From positions 124,001 to 188,000 of the forward strand of contig NZ_VYVA01000006.1 in assembly GCF_009193215.1 (NCBI RefSeq): 64,000 bases of DNA, written 5' to 3'. The translations under genes and the position numbers were made by a program. The notes under the pieces were generated by a model that saw only the letters and a program-made list of their open reading frames with translations, was not told where the DNA came from and did not search any database. Position 1 is the first letter of the stretch, and the number at the start of each line of letters is the position of its first letter. Positions 53,068 through 61,511 of the stretch are shown in pieces. This stretch comes from Flavicella marina. GTDB lineage: Bacteria > Bacteroidota > Bacteroidia > Flavobacteriales > Flavobacteriaceae.

Positions 53068-53586
53068 CTAGTTTTTGTTTTCATTTATTTTGATAAAAAT
53101 AACCGTGGTAATTGCCGAAAAAACAAATCCGAGAAAAGCGGTGAAAACAATTCCTATAGCAGGTGTGATAAACGAGTTCGCACCTTCTTTTAACTTTTCT
53201 ATTCGTTTGTCTATTTGTTCAGTGGTTAATTCTCCTGAGGATTCCATCGCTTTACGCTGGACCTCACCGAGTTGATTTACAAAGTCAGGCTCGATATAAC
53301 TAGTAAAAATATAGTTGTACACAGTAATTACAATGGCTCCAACTACAGCAATACCAATACCAATCTTTAATCCTTCGCCAAAAGTTAATTTCCCAAATTT
53401 CGAAAATGTTTTTATTCCTAAAATGATGGCAGCAAGAATAAATAAGATACTGATAATTCCTACGGCTTGATTTTGTTCTAAGTGTTTGTCTAATGCGTAC
53501 AATATAACACTCATAAGAACCGAAATGGCACCTAAAAGCAAACCATATTTTAAGATAATGCTTTTGCTGATTTCTTTTGGACTCAT
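53068..53586 (-). CDS. DUF4199 family membrane protein
   Basis: A 172-residue integral membrane protein of unknown function, confined mostly to Bacteroidota. Four hydrophobic segments are seen: about residues 12-30, 42-58, 74-92 and 142-165. Between the third and fourth there is a soluble helical stretch (QLGEVQRKAMESSGELTTEQ) rich in charged residues. It is six bases upstream of the GtrB-like transferase gene and surely co-transcribed, so it may be a partner for the lipid-linked sugar, as small membrane proteins often are next to GtrB; that is a guess from position. Confidence 0.78.
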   Translation of the reverse strand: MSPKEISKSIILKYGLLLGAISVLMSVILYALDKHLEQNQAVGIISILFILAAIILGIKTFSKFGKLTFGEGLKIGIGIAVVGAIVITVYNYIFTSYIEPDFVNQLGEVQRKAMESSGELTTEQIDKRIEKLKEGANSFITPAIGIVFTAFLGFVFSAITTVIFIKINENKN

Positions 53587-53605
53587 ATTTTATTTTTTTG
53601 TTGCA

Positions 53606-53613
53606 CAAATATA
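53606..53613 (-). promoter_or_regulatory. -7 box of the DUF4199-GtrB-like operon
   Basis: Minus-strand TATATTTG, 19 bases before the ATG, fits TAnnTTTG. No -33 TTG at the usual place. Confidence 0.35.
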
Positions 53614-53691
53614 CTTATTTAGCTCAAAGAATATTTCGTTTCTATAAAATGTTTTAATAGAATTTCTTGTCACAATCAGTGAGTTTTGACT

Positions 53692-53722
53692 TTGAACATT
53701 GATTTAGTTTGCTGTATCTTTG
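53692..53722 (+). promoter_or_regulatory. Bacteroidota-type promoter of gldC
   Basis: TTG at 53692-53694 (TTTG from 53691), a 20-base spacer and TATCTTTG at 53715-53722 match the full pattern. The start site near 53729 makes ATG 53748 the first usable start and rules out the upstream TTG at 53709. Confidence 0.5.
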
Positions 53723-53747
53723 CACGATATATAAAAATGAAAATATT

Positions 53748-54086
53748 ATGGCAATAGCACATACATCTAAAATAGAATTTGAAATAGGATTAGACGAGAA
53801 CAAAGTTCCCGAAAAAATTAAGTGGAATGCTGAAGATGGAGGAGTGGCAAGTGAAGAAACAAAATCCATTATGCTATCTGTTTGGGATCCGAAAAAAAAG
53901 GATACTTTAAGAATTGATTTATGGACAAAAGACATGCCGGTAGATGAGATGAAGCAATTTTTTCATCAAACTTTAGTGTCAATGAGTCATACTTTCGAAA
54001 GAGCAACCAATGATGATAAAATGGCTGCAACCATGCGAGATTTTTGTGACTATTTCGAAGAAAAATTGGAATTGAAGAAAAAATAA
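53748..54086 (+). CDS. gldC: Gliding motility protein GldC
   Basis: A 112-residue small soluble protein. The N terminus MAIAHTSKIEFEIGLDENKVPEKIKWNA and the ending FERATNDDKMAATMRDFCDYFEEKLELKKK (both cited by their ends at residues 1-28 and 83-112) fit GldC in length and order. There is no signal peptide. In Flavobacterium, loss of GldC lowers but does not abolish gliding; its molecular job is unknown. It is usually next to gldB, which is absent here: neighbours are DUF4199 and the OmpA-like gene. ATG 53748 is set by the promoter. A 20-bp terminator stem follows. Confidence 0.85.
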   Translation: MAIAHTSKIEFEIGLDENKVPEKIKWNAEDGGVASEETKSIMLSVWDPKKKDTLRIDLWTKDMPVDEMKQFFHQTLVSMSHTFERATNDDKMAATMRDFCDYFEEKLELKKK

Positions 54087-54096
54087 AATTTTTCAT

Positions 54097-54139
54097 AAAC
54101 AAAAAATCCCCTAAGCTTTGCTTAGGGGATTTTTTGTTT
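54097..54139. terminator. Bidirectional terminator shared by gldC and the OmpA-like gene
   Basis: The arms 54097-54116 and 54120-54139 pair perfectly over 20 bases with a 3-base loop. The GC-rich core CCCCTAAGC is flanked by A and T runs, so it should stop transcription from both sides. Confidence 0.9.
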
Positions 54140-54153
54140 TCAATATCTTCTTG

Positions 54154-57100
54154 TTAATTATCTCTAAAATTAAACTCAATTCTATTGTTTAATTCACTGG
54201 TCGCTAAATCTCCAGTATTAGAGTATTTAGGTTGTGTATCTCCATATCCTTCAGAAGTAAGTCTATCTTCATTGATCCCACCATCTACTAAATATTTTAG
54301 GATAGCATTCGCTCTTCGTTTCGATAGAAACAAACTATATTTCTCGTTGTGTTTGTTGTCTGTATGCGAAGCAATTTCAAACTTTGTAGCTGGATACTCT
54401 TCCATGATTTTTAAAATATCATCCAAAATTTCCATAGTGCTATTTGTTAAAGTGTTTTTCGTTCTTTCGAATTTGATTTTTTGTGCTAAACCTTCAATTC
54501 TTAAATAAACACTTTTGTCGAAATTTTTGTCTGGGCACCCTTTGTTTGCTTCTGTTCCAGGTACATCAGGACATAAATCATCTGCATCCGCAACACCATC
54601 TCCATCTAAATCTTCGTCTTTCGGACATCCTTCATTTTCAGTTAGACCTTTGATTTTCGGACATCTGTCTTTGTAATCTGGTACTCCATCTTTATCTGAA
54701 TCTAACGAAACTCCGTTTGAATAAACCTTAACACCATAAGGTGTATCTGGTTCTTTGTCATATAAATCAATTACACCGTCTTTGTCAGAATCTTTTGTGT
54801 TGGCTTCAACAGCTCCTTCAATTTCAGGACACCCTTTGTTTTCTTTTGTACCTGCTTTGAAAGGACAATCGTCGATGTGATCTGGTACATCGTCATAGTC
54901 TGAATCAACAGCCACTCCATTTCCATAAACTCTTGCATTGGCAGGAGTGTTTGGCTCTTTATCAAATTCATTTACAACACCATCATTGTCATCGTCATTC
55001 CAATCAAATTCTTTTTCGGATTTAGGACAACCTTCATTTTCAACAGGACCCGCTTTCAAAGGACATTTATCTTTGTAGTCAGGCAATCCATCTCTATCAC
55101 TATCGATAGGAATTCCGTTTCCGTATACCAATGCACCTGCTGGTGTATTTGGATCTTTGTCAAATTGATCTATTACGCCATCGTTATCTGTGTCAATCAA
55201 CTCTAATTGCTGTACTTCTTTTTGAGCAACCTCCTCTTTGCAACCATCTAATTTTTTAGAACCAGCAACCAATGGGCATTTGTCAGAATGGTCTGGAATA
55301 CCATCATTGTCTGTGTCCATTGATACTCCATTTCCGTAAACTTTTGCTCCTTTAGGAGTGTTTTTTTCTTGATCAAATTGATCCATAACACCATCACCAT
55401 CAGAATCATTCATTTCAACGGTTGAAGAATTTGTCGTTCCGTTTACTGCGATACCTGCTCCTACATTGATGTCTGTTTGTTTTTGTTTCGGTGCACATCC
55501 TTCTAAATCTTCAGTACCTGAAATGTTTGGACATTTGTCTGAGTGGTCTGGAATTCCATCATTGTCAGAATCTACAGATACACCATTACCATATACTTTT
55601 GCGCCTGCAGGAGTGTTTGGTTCTACATCAAATTGATCCATAACTCCATCTTTGTCTGTATCTGTCAATTGAACTGTAGCACCTGATGATTCTTCAGTAA
55701 TTTCAGGACAGCCTCCTTTTGAACTTGGTCCTGGTTGCAATGGACAAGCATCTCTATGGTCTGGTGTGCCATCGCTATCTAAATCCATCGCTACTCCATT
55801 ACCATACACTTTAACACCAAATGGAGTGTTAGGCTCTTTGTCGTATTCATTTGGTACTCCATCACCATCGCTGTCTGGAGAAAGTGGACACCCATCGTTT
55901 TCGATAGTACCATATTCTAAAGGACATCCATCTTTGTAGTCAGGAATGCTATCTCCATCTGTATCAACAGCAACTCCGTTCCCGTAAACTCTAGCATCTA
56001 AAGGAGTGTTAGGTTCTTTGTCAAGAGAGTCAATTACACCATCACCATCGGCATCATTGATGCTTATTTTACCACCACTTGAAGCAATGTCAATATTCTC
56101 TGGACAACCTTCGTTTTCTAAAGTACCTTGTTTTAATGGGCAGTTATCATGTAGATCAATAACCCCGTCGTTGTCTGTGTCAATAGCTACACCGTTACCA
56201 TAAACTTTGGCACCAAGTGGTGTTTCATTGTCTTTGTCTAAGGCATCCATAACACCATCACCATCCATATCGTTGATACTAATTGGTTGAGTGTTGTTTG
56301 CTTCAGAGGCAACATAGTTTTCTGGGCAGCCTTCGTTTTCTGAAGTTCCAGGTAGTAATGGACATTTGTCATACAAGTCAATTACACCATCTTTATCTGT
56401 ATCAATCGCAACTCCATCCCCATAAACTTTAGCTCCTTCAGGAGTGTTAGGTTCTCTGTCTAACGCATCAACAACTCCATCTTTGTCACTATCATTGATT
56501 GTGATAGATTCTCCGTTTTCGTTCGTAACAGAAATAGTTTCTGGACAACCTTTGTTTTCTGTAGTACCATAGTCAAAAGGACATTCGTCTGCATAGTCTG
56601 GAATTCCATCTTTGTCTGTGTCAATCGCAACACCATTACCATAAACTAAGGCACCTTTAGGCGTGTTTGGTTCTTGGTCTAAAATATCGGCAACACCATC
56701 ACCATCAGAGTCACTAAAGTCACCAGCGATATTAGGTTGAACTACTTCCATTGATTCGGTTGGATTGATGCCTTCTTCATAAACCTCTTTTCCTCTGTCA
56801 GAGTCTGGTTGGATGTAGTTAATTTCTACACGACGGTTTCTTTTTCTTCCTTCAGCAGTTTTGTTACTGTGTGTAGGTTGTTCAATACCATATCCGAAGG
56901 CAAATAAACGTTCTTCGTTTACACCTTTCTCAGCCAAATAATTCAATACGCTAGAGGCTCTTTTTTCAGATAAATACAGGTTGTAATCTGGTGTACCTGT
57001 GTTATCTGAATGCCCATCAATCGTAAATTTAGTGTTTGGATATTGCAACATAATATTAGCAATCTCATTTAAGATGGTATATGAATCTCCTAAGATTTGA

Positions 57101-58239
57101 TCACTGTTTGTTTTGAAATAAATGCTTTTCGCTAAAAGGAAAATTCTATTTGAAATATCGTCGGCAGCATTTTCTCTCGGACAACCTAAATTCTCTGCAA
57201 CTCCTTTTACATCAGGACAAACATCATCGTAATCGTAAACGCCATCGCCGTCTCGGTCTTCTGGACACCCTTCATTTGCTTCAATACCTTTTAAGAATGG
57301 ACATTTATCTATGTGGTCAGGAATACCGTCCATATCACTATCGATAGCTATACCGCTTCCGTAAACCATAGCTTCAGTAGGCGTGTCTGGTTCTTTGTCT
57401 ACTTCATCAATTACACCGTCTTCATCTGTATCAACAACTTGAAATCTTTCGTCTCCAATGTCTTCATTGTTGGCCCAAGCAGCATGTCTTTTTTCTTTAC
57501 CAAATTTATATACAATACCTAAATGTGTTGCTAAATAGGTTTCATAGTTGTGTTTTGAAGAGACCGCAGCGTCTATGTTATCTTGATGATTTAGATACAA
57601 AGAAGGACGCAGTTGAACATCAAATCTATTATTTATCCTATATTTTAAATCCAATCCTACGTTTACAAAACCAGATTTCGCACGGTTATTGTTTCCTATA
57701 TTGTAAATTTCAGTATCTGCCTCATCATATAAAGTAGCTTGGTACGAATTGAATCCGAAACCAGCAAGAAATGCCCAATTCCACTGAGTGCTGTTCAACT
57801 TCCACAGATTACTCAAATTAAGGATTCCACTAAATTCGATGCCATATTTATTTCCATCCATGCTTAAGATTTGTGACCCATATAATGTTTCATCAATTCC
57901 TCGAATAGCATTGTACCCCGTAAAACCTTGCCCTGAAGCTCCCAGGTTGGTGTAGTCAAATTTCATTTCCATTCCTAAAATAGGATTGAACATTTTACTT
58001 CCATAGATGTAAAAACCTAAGTTGGTGTGGTTTTTTATATCTCCATTCAATCTTGAAGACAGATCTCCAAACGAATTTTGGTTGATGAGTCCTAACCCTA
58101 AAGACCAAGTGTTATAAGAATCCTTAACTTCTTTAGCGGGTTCTTTTTCAGAGGAGTCTTTTTGAGCTTTTTGAGAAAAAGCGGCATTGGCAATGCATAG
58201 GAAAACCAAAAAGTGAAAGGTTTTGTTTTTTAAAGACAT
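54154..58239 (-). CDS. Giant OmpA-family protein: beta-barrel, TSP3 repeats, OmpA domain, ten more repeat units, second OmpA domain
   Basis: A 1361-residue outer-membrane protein. Signal peptide (MSLKNKTFHFLVFLCIANAAFSQ). Residues about 40-255 look like an 8-strand barrel. Residues about 265-350 hold a first thrombospondin type 3-like unit. Residues about 355-480 are an OmpA domain with FTIDGHSDNTG and RKRNRRVEI. Residues about 509-1235 carry ten units of about 73 residues, each with DxDxDGVxDxxD, EPNTPxGAxVYGNGV, DxDxDGxPD, a CP and a GCP. The end (about 1240-1361) is a second OmpA domain with FEIASHTDN and LNNRIEF. TSP3 units bind Ca2+ and OmpA domains bind peptidoglycan, so it may tether the outer membrane at two sites. 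It has its own -7 box. Confidence 0.9.
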   Translation of the reverse strand: MSLKNKTFHFLVFLCIANAAFSQKAQKDSSEKEPAKEVKDSYNTWSLGLGLINQNSFGDLSSRLNGDIKNHTNLGFYIYGSKMFNPILGMEMKFDYTNLGASGQGFTGYNAIRGIDETLYGSQILSMDGNKYGIEFSGILNLSNLWKLNSTQWNWAFLAGFGFNSYQATLYDEADTEIYNIGNNNRAKSGFVNVGLDLKYRINNRFDVQLRPSLYLNHQDNIDAAVSSKHNYETYLATHLGIVYKFGKEKRHAAWANNEDIGDERFQVVDTDEDGVIDEVDKEPDTPTEAMVYGSGIAIDSDMDGIPDHIDKCPFLKGIEANEGCPEDRDGDGVYDYDDVCPDVKGVAENLGCPRENAADDISNRIFLLAKSIYFKTNSDQILGDSYTILNEIANIMLQYPNTKFTIDGHSDNTGTPDYNLYLSEKRASSVLNYLAEKGVNEERLFAFGYGIEQPTHSNKTAEGRKRNRRVEINYIQPDSDRGKEVYEEGINPTESMEVVQPNIAGDFSDSDGDGVADILDQEPNTPKGALVYGNGVAIDTDKDGIPDYADECPFDYGTTENKGCPETISVTNENGESITINDSDKDGVVDALDREPNTPEGAKVYGDGVAIDTDKDGVIDLYDKCPLLPGTSENEGCPENYVASEANNTQPISINDMDGDGVMDALDKDNETPLGAKVYGNGVAIDTDNDGVIDLHDNCPLKQGTLENEGCPENIDIASSGGKISINDADGDGVIDSLDKEPNTPLDARVYGNGVAVDTDGDSIPDYKDGCPLEYGTIENDGCPLSPDSDGDGVPNEYDKEPNTPFGVKVYGNGVAMDLDSDGTPDHRDACPLQPGPSSKGGCPEITEESSGATVQLTDTDKDGVMDQFDVEPNTPAGAKVYGNGVSVDSDNDGIPDHSDKCPNISGTEDLEGCAPKQKQTDINVGAGIAVNGTTNSSTVEMNDSDGDGVMDQFDQEKNTPKGAKVYGNGVSMDTDNDGIPDHSDKCPLVAGSKKLDGCKEEVAQKEVQQLELIDTDNDGVIDQFDKDPNTPAGALVYGNGIPIDSDRDGLPDYKDKCPLKAGPVENEGCPKSEKEFDWNDDDNDGVVNEFDKEPNTPANARVYGNGVAVDSDYDDVPDHIDDCPFKAGTKENKGCPEIEGAVEANTKDSDKDGVIDLYDKEPDTPYGVKVYSNGVSLDSDKDGVPDYKDRCPKIKGLTENEGCPKDEDLDGDGVADADDLCPDVPGTEANKGCPDKNFDKSVYLRIEGLAQKIKFERTKNTLTNSTMEILDDILKIMEEYPATKFEIASHTDNKHNEKYSLFLSKRRANAILKYLVDGGINEDRLTSEGYGDTQPKYSNTGDLATSELNNRIEFNFRDN
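54533..56714 (-). repeat. Ten in-frame repeat units of about 218 bp within the OmpA-like gene
   Basis: The tract encodes ten imperfect copies of a 66-83 residue unit whose core is two acidic calcium-loop segments around a VYGNGV turn and a Cys-Pro ... Gly-Cys pair. Core parts are strongly conserved, while the linkers (for example SVTNENGESI or GAGIAVNGTT) differ in length and sequence. An eleventh, earlier copy lies before the first OmpA domain (about 57180-57440). Confidence 0.85.
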
Positions 58240-58280
58240 GCGTAATTTTTATTAGGTTTTATTGTTTTAGGTAATTGCTG

Positions 58281-58288
58281 CAAAAATA
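58281..58288 (-). promoter_or_regulatory. -7 box of the OmpA-like gene
   Basis: Minus-strand TATTTTTG fits TAnnTTTG, 41 bases before the ATG. No -33 TTG at the usual place. Confidence 0.35.
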
Positions 58289-58352
58289 ATTATATTATTT
58301 TTATTTAAACTGTAAATCTGTCAATTAAAAAAACGACAAATTGTTCGTTTTA

Positions 58353-58886
58353 TTATGTTTGATAGCCTTTTTGAGGAGTTTCTAATACTTGCGATGAGAC
58401 CTTTTCAATAGGACTTTTGTCAATACAATGATCAATTAATTTGTCAATATTTTTTCTGTTGATTGATGCGTTTTCTAAAGAAAGTATTTCTCTAAGTGGA
58501 TATAAAACAAATTTTCGATCAACAGCCTTCGGATGTGGCAGTGCTATAAAGTCAGTGTTTATCTCTATGTTTTCATACAAAACCATATCAATATCTATCA
58601 ATCTGTCTTGGTATCCTTCAGTTAGACCTCTTTTGCGTCCTAACAATGTTTCTATCTCAAGCAGTTTTTTCAGTAGGGGTGATGCTGGTACATTGCTTTG
58701 TAATTCTATACAGATGTTGTAGAAATCTTCACCCTCAAAACCCCAAGAAGGAGTCTTGTATATAGACGAAATATTTGTGATTTCACCTGTAGTAAGGTGA
58801 ATTTCATCTATGGCGGCTTGTAAGTTTGCTTTTTTGTCTAGCAAGTTGCTCCCAATTGATAAGTAGACTCTCTTGTAATCTGTCAT
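58353..58886 (-). CDS. folK: 2-amino-4-hydroxy-6-hydroxymethyldihydropteridine diphosphokinase
   Basis: A 177-residue HPPK that passes pyrophosphate from ATP to the pterin in folate synthesis. The family pattern is complete: LSIGSNLLDKKANLQAAI, KTPSWGFEGEDFYN, LLGRKRG, then the metal-binding and catalytic stretch RLIDIDMVLYE, and LPHPKAVDRKFVLYPL. Normal length plus a short C-terminal extension. It is divergent from sppA, with 111 bases between the starts. No partner folate gene is near. Confidence 0.95.
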   Translation of the reverse strand: MTDYKRVYLSIGSNLLDKKANLQAAIDEIHLTTGEITNISSIYKTPSWGFEGEDFYNICIELQSNVPASPLLKKLLEIETLLGRKRGLTEGYQDRLIDIDMVLYENIEINTDFIALPHPKAVDRKFVLYPLREILSLENASINRKNIDKLIDHCIDKSPIEKVSSQVLETPQKGYQT

Positions 58887-58972
58887 GCGTTTCTATTTTT
58901 TCGAAGAAAAAACATCTTTGGGGGTAGCGACTAATAATTTAAAACAAAGAAACAAAAGAAAAATTGAATAGT

Positions 58973-58980
58973 TATATTTG
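58973..58980 (+). promoter_or_regulatory. -7 box of the sppA-pxpABC operon
   Basis: TATATTTG fits TAnnTTTG and puts the start site about 11 bases before the sppA ATG. No TTG at the -33 place. Confidence 0.35.
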
Positions 58981-58997
58981 TTCATTAAAAAAAAGAC

Positions 58998-60749
58998 ATG
59001 AATTTTCTGAAAAATATTATTTCATCAGCCATTGGTTTCTTTATGGCTTTTGGTTTACTGCTAATTGGGTTGGTAATTATTGGAGTTTCTTTAGGTGGAG
59101 AGTCTGAGGTGAAGCTTCAAAACAACAGCATTTTACGAATTAAATTAGAAACACCAATTAAAGATTATGTGGCAAATGAAATTGATCCTTTTTCTGAGTT
59201 GTTAGGGTTGCCTGCTGAATACATTGGAATGAATTCAATTACAAAGGCTATTCGACGCGCGAAGAATGACCCTAAAATTAAAGGAATTAGTATCGAGCCA
59301 ACGATGATGACAGTTGGTATGAGTCAGTTGAACGAAATCAGAAAAGAGCTTATTGATTTTAAACAATCTGGTAAGTTGGTTTATGCATATGCTGATTTTT
59401 ATGGTCAAAAAGAATATTTTTTGAGTACCGTTGCCGATTCGATTTTTGTGAACCCGGTGGGGCAAGTTGAGTTGAAAGGCTTGTCTTCAGAAGTTTTGTT
59501 TTTTAAAGATTTTCAAGATAAGTACGGAGTGAAAATGGAAGTCGTACGTCACGGAAAATACAAAAGTGCTGTTGAACCGTTTTTAGAAAATGAAATGAGT
59601 GAGTCGAATCGAGCTCAGATAAAAGCCTTGTTAGAATCTTTGTGGGGTGATATTGCTTATATGACTGCTACTTCAAGAAAAATTTCTGAAGAAGATGTGA
59701 ATAGAATAGCAGATGAATTAGGTGGTCGTAACGCGGACTTGGCTCTAGAAAATAATTTGGTTGATGCTGCAATATATTATGATGCGTATAAAGAAAAGAT
59801 CCAAGAAAGTTTGTCTTTAGATAACTTTCATACCATAAGTCTCCAGGATTATACCAAAACAGAATTGAATTTTGAGTTAGAAACAAATCCAGACCAAAAT
59901 AAAATTGCTGTGATTTATGCACAAGGAGAAATAATTTACGGTGATGGTGATGAAAATGTAATCGGTCAAAGAATGATGGTCAAAGCAATCGATAAAGCAG
60001 CAAGTAATGAAGCTGTGAAGGCTATTGTTTTTAGAGTAAACTCACCTGGAGGGAGTGCCTTGTCATCAGATATAATTTGGAGAGCATTGGAGAATGCCAA
60101 AAGTAAAAAACCATTGGTAGTCTCTATGGGAAATTATGCAGCGTCGGGTGGTTATTACATTGCTTGTAATGCAGATAGGATTTATGCTGAATCAACTACG
60201 ATTACAGGTTCAATTGGAGTTTTCGGAATTTTGCCTAACGTTAATAAATTCTCTAAGAATATCGGAATCAATTCAGAAAGAGTGAGTACTAATAAAAACC
60301 CTCATTACAGTGCTTTTTCAAAATTAGATCCCAAATTTTACGAAGTTACCAAGCAAGGTGTAGATTTTATTTATAAAACTTTCGTTTCTAAAGTTGCTGA
60401 AGGAAGAGGTATGACCTATGACCAAGTACACGAATTAGCTCAAGGTAGAGTGTGGTCAGGTAAAGAGGCAAAAGAAAATGGTTTGGTAGATGAAATAGGA
60501 GGTTTGTCACAAGCTATTTTATCAGCGGCTTCTTTAGCAGAGGTTGATGATTATAAGATTCAGAATTTTCCGAATTACGAAAAAGAATTGAAAGACTCTT
60601 TCAAAAGTATGCCATTTATGAAATCGGAAGAAACAATTGTAAAAGAATTGTTAGGTGATTCAAATTTTGTGTTGTTTCAAAAATTAAACGCATTGAAGCA
60701 CAAAAAGGGTATTCAAATGGCAATGCCATACGTGTTAGAAATTGAATAA
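58998..60749 (+). CDS. sppA: Signal peptide peptidase SppA, 67K type
   Basis: A 583-residue membrane-bound protease that degrades cleaved signal peptides. One N-terminal helix (residues about 10-32) anchors it. The long form holds two SppA domains: the catalytic lysine (Lys189, in HGKYKSAVEPF) lies in the first and the catalytic serine (Ser383, in YAASGGYYIA) in the second, the Ser/Lys dyad split across the tandem repeat as in E. coli SppA. Also typical are FRVNSPGGSALSSD and GSIGVFG. pxpA begins three bases after its stop, so they form one operon. Confidence 0.95.
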   Translation: MNFLKNIISSAIGFFMAFGLLLIGLVIIGVSLGGESEVKLQNNSILRIKLETPIKDYVANEIDPFSELLGLPAEYIGMNSITKAIRRAKNDPKIKGISIEPTMMTVGMSQLNEIRKELIDFKQSGKLVYAYADFYGQKEYFLSTVADSIFVNPVGQVELKGLSSEVLFFKDFQDKYGVKMEVVRHGKYKSAVEPFLENEMSESNRAQIKALLESLWGDIAYMTATSRKISEEDVNRIADELGGRNADLALENNLVDAAIYYDAYKEKIQESLSLDNFHTISLQDYTKTELNFELETNPDQNKIAVIYAQGEIIYGDGDENVIGQRMMVKAIDKAASNEAVKAIVFRVNSPGGSALSSDIIWRALENAKSKKPLVVSMGNYAASGGYYIACNADRIYAESTTITGSIGVFGILPNVNKFSKNIGINSERVSTNKNPHYSAFSKLDPKFYEVTKQGVDFIYKTFVSKVAEGRGMTYDQVHELAQGRVWSGKEAKENGLVDEIGGLSQAILSAASLAEVDDYKIQNFPNYEKELKDSFKSMPFMKSEETIVKELLGDSNFVLFQKLNALKHKKGIQMAMPYVLEIE

Positions 60750-60752
60750 AAC

Positions 60753-61511
60753 ATGAAGTTTTCTGTTGATATTAATTGTGATGTTGGTGAAAGTTATTTC
60801 GATCGAAAGATTGGCAATGATGCAGCTTTGATTCCTCTCATAAGTTCTTGCAATATTGCATGTGGATTGCATGGGGGAGACCCATTAACAATTCAAAATG
60901 CAATTGATTTGGCAATTGAACACAATGTATCTATTGGAGCGCATCCTTCGTTTCCTGATTTAGAAAACTTCGGAAGAAAGTTTATGACTTTACCAGAGAA
61001 AGAATTAAAAGCATGTATTAGATTTCAGATATCAAGTTTGTATCATTTTACTTCTTTAAGAGGAGGTGTGCTGCGTCATGTAAAACCCCACGGGGCTTTA
61101 TACAATGCTGCTGCTGCAGATTCAAAGCTTTCTAGAGCTATTTTAGAAATTATGCAGGAGATTGATCCTAAATTAGCGTTGTTAGGGTTGGCGAACTCAA
61201 AAATGGAAGAAGCTGCAATGGAAATGGGAACTGAGTTTATTTCAGAGGTTTTTGCCGATAGAAGCTATACAATAGAGGGGAATCTTGTTTCTAGAGAAGA
61301 ACCCAATGCGGTGATAGACGATGCGGTTTTAGTGAAAGAAAGATGTTTGCAGATGGTGCGAGATCAACAAGTGTTGACTGAAGAAAACACCTATGTGAAG
61401 TTAAACGCACAAAGTATTTGTGTTCATGGAGATAACAATGCTGCTTTAGCGTTGGTCAAGTCGCTGAGAGCTGCATTTATAGAAAATGAGATAAAAATTC
61501 AGTCATTTTGA
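60753..61511 (+). CDS. pxpA: 5-oxoprolinase subunit A (LamB/YcsF family)
   Basis: A 252-residue protein of the ATP-dependent 5-oxoprolinase PxpABC, which opens 5-oxoproline to glutamate. The family start DINCDVGESYF is clear, with SSCNIACGLHGGDP, IGAHPSFPDLENFGRK and VKPHGALYN giving the conserved Asp, His and Lys residues, and CVHGDNNAA at the end. Its stop overlaps the pxpB start. The set of three genes is complete here, whereas in many genomes it is with a permease. Confidence 0.95.
   Translation: MKFSVDINCDVGESYFDRKIGNDAALIPLISSCNIACGLHGGDPLTIQNAIDLAIEHNVSIGAHPSFPDLENFGRKFMTLPEKELKACIRFQISSLYHFTSLRGGVLRHVKPHGALYNAAAADSKLSRAILEIMQEIDPKLALLGLANSKMEEAAMEMGTEFISEVFADRSYTIEGNLVSREEPNAVIDDAVLVKERCLQMVRDQQVLTEENTYVKLNAQSICVHGDNNAALALVKSLRAAFIENEIKIQSF

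Noticed and set aside
53654-53935. 93-codon minus-strand frame across the gldC promoter and 5' end
   Set aside because: It is antisense to gldC and covers its promoter boxes.
54533-56714. Regular 218-bp repeats considered as a CRISPR or satellite array
   Set aside because: The units stay in one reading frame, encode a calcium-binding core and vary in linker length, so they are protein repeats.
54185-57737. Several plus-strand frames of 65-107 codons within the OmpA-like gene
   Set aside because: Their regular occurrence comes from the biased codons of the acidic repeats read in reverse; none has protein-like features.
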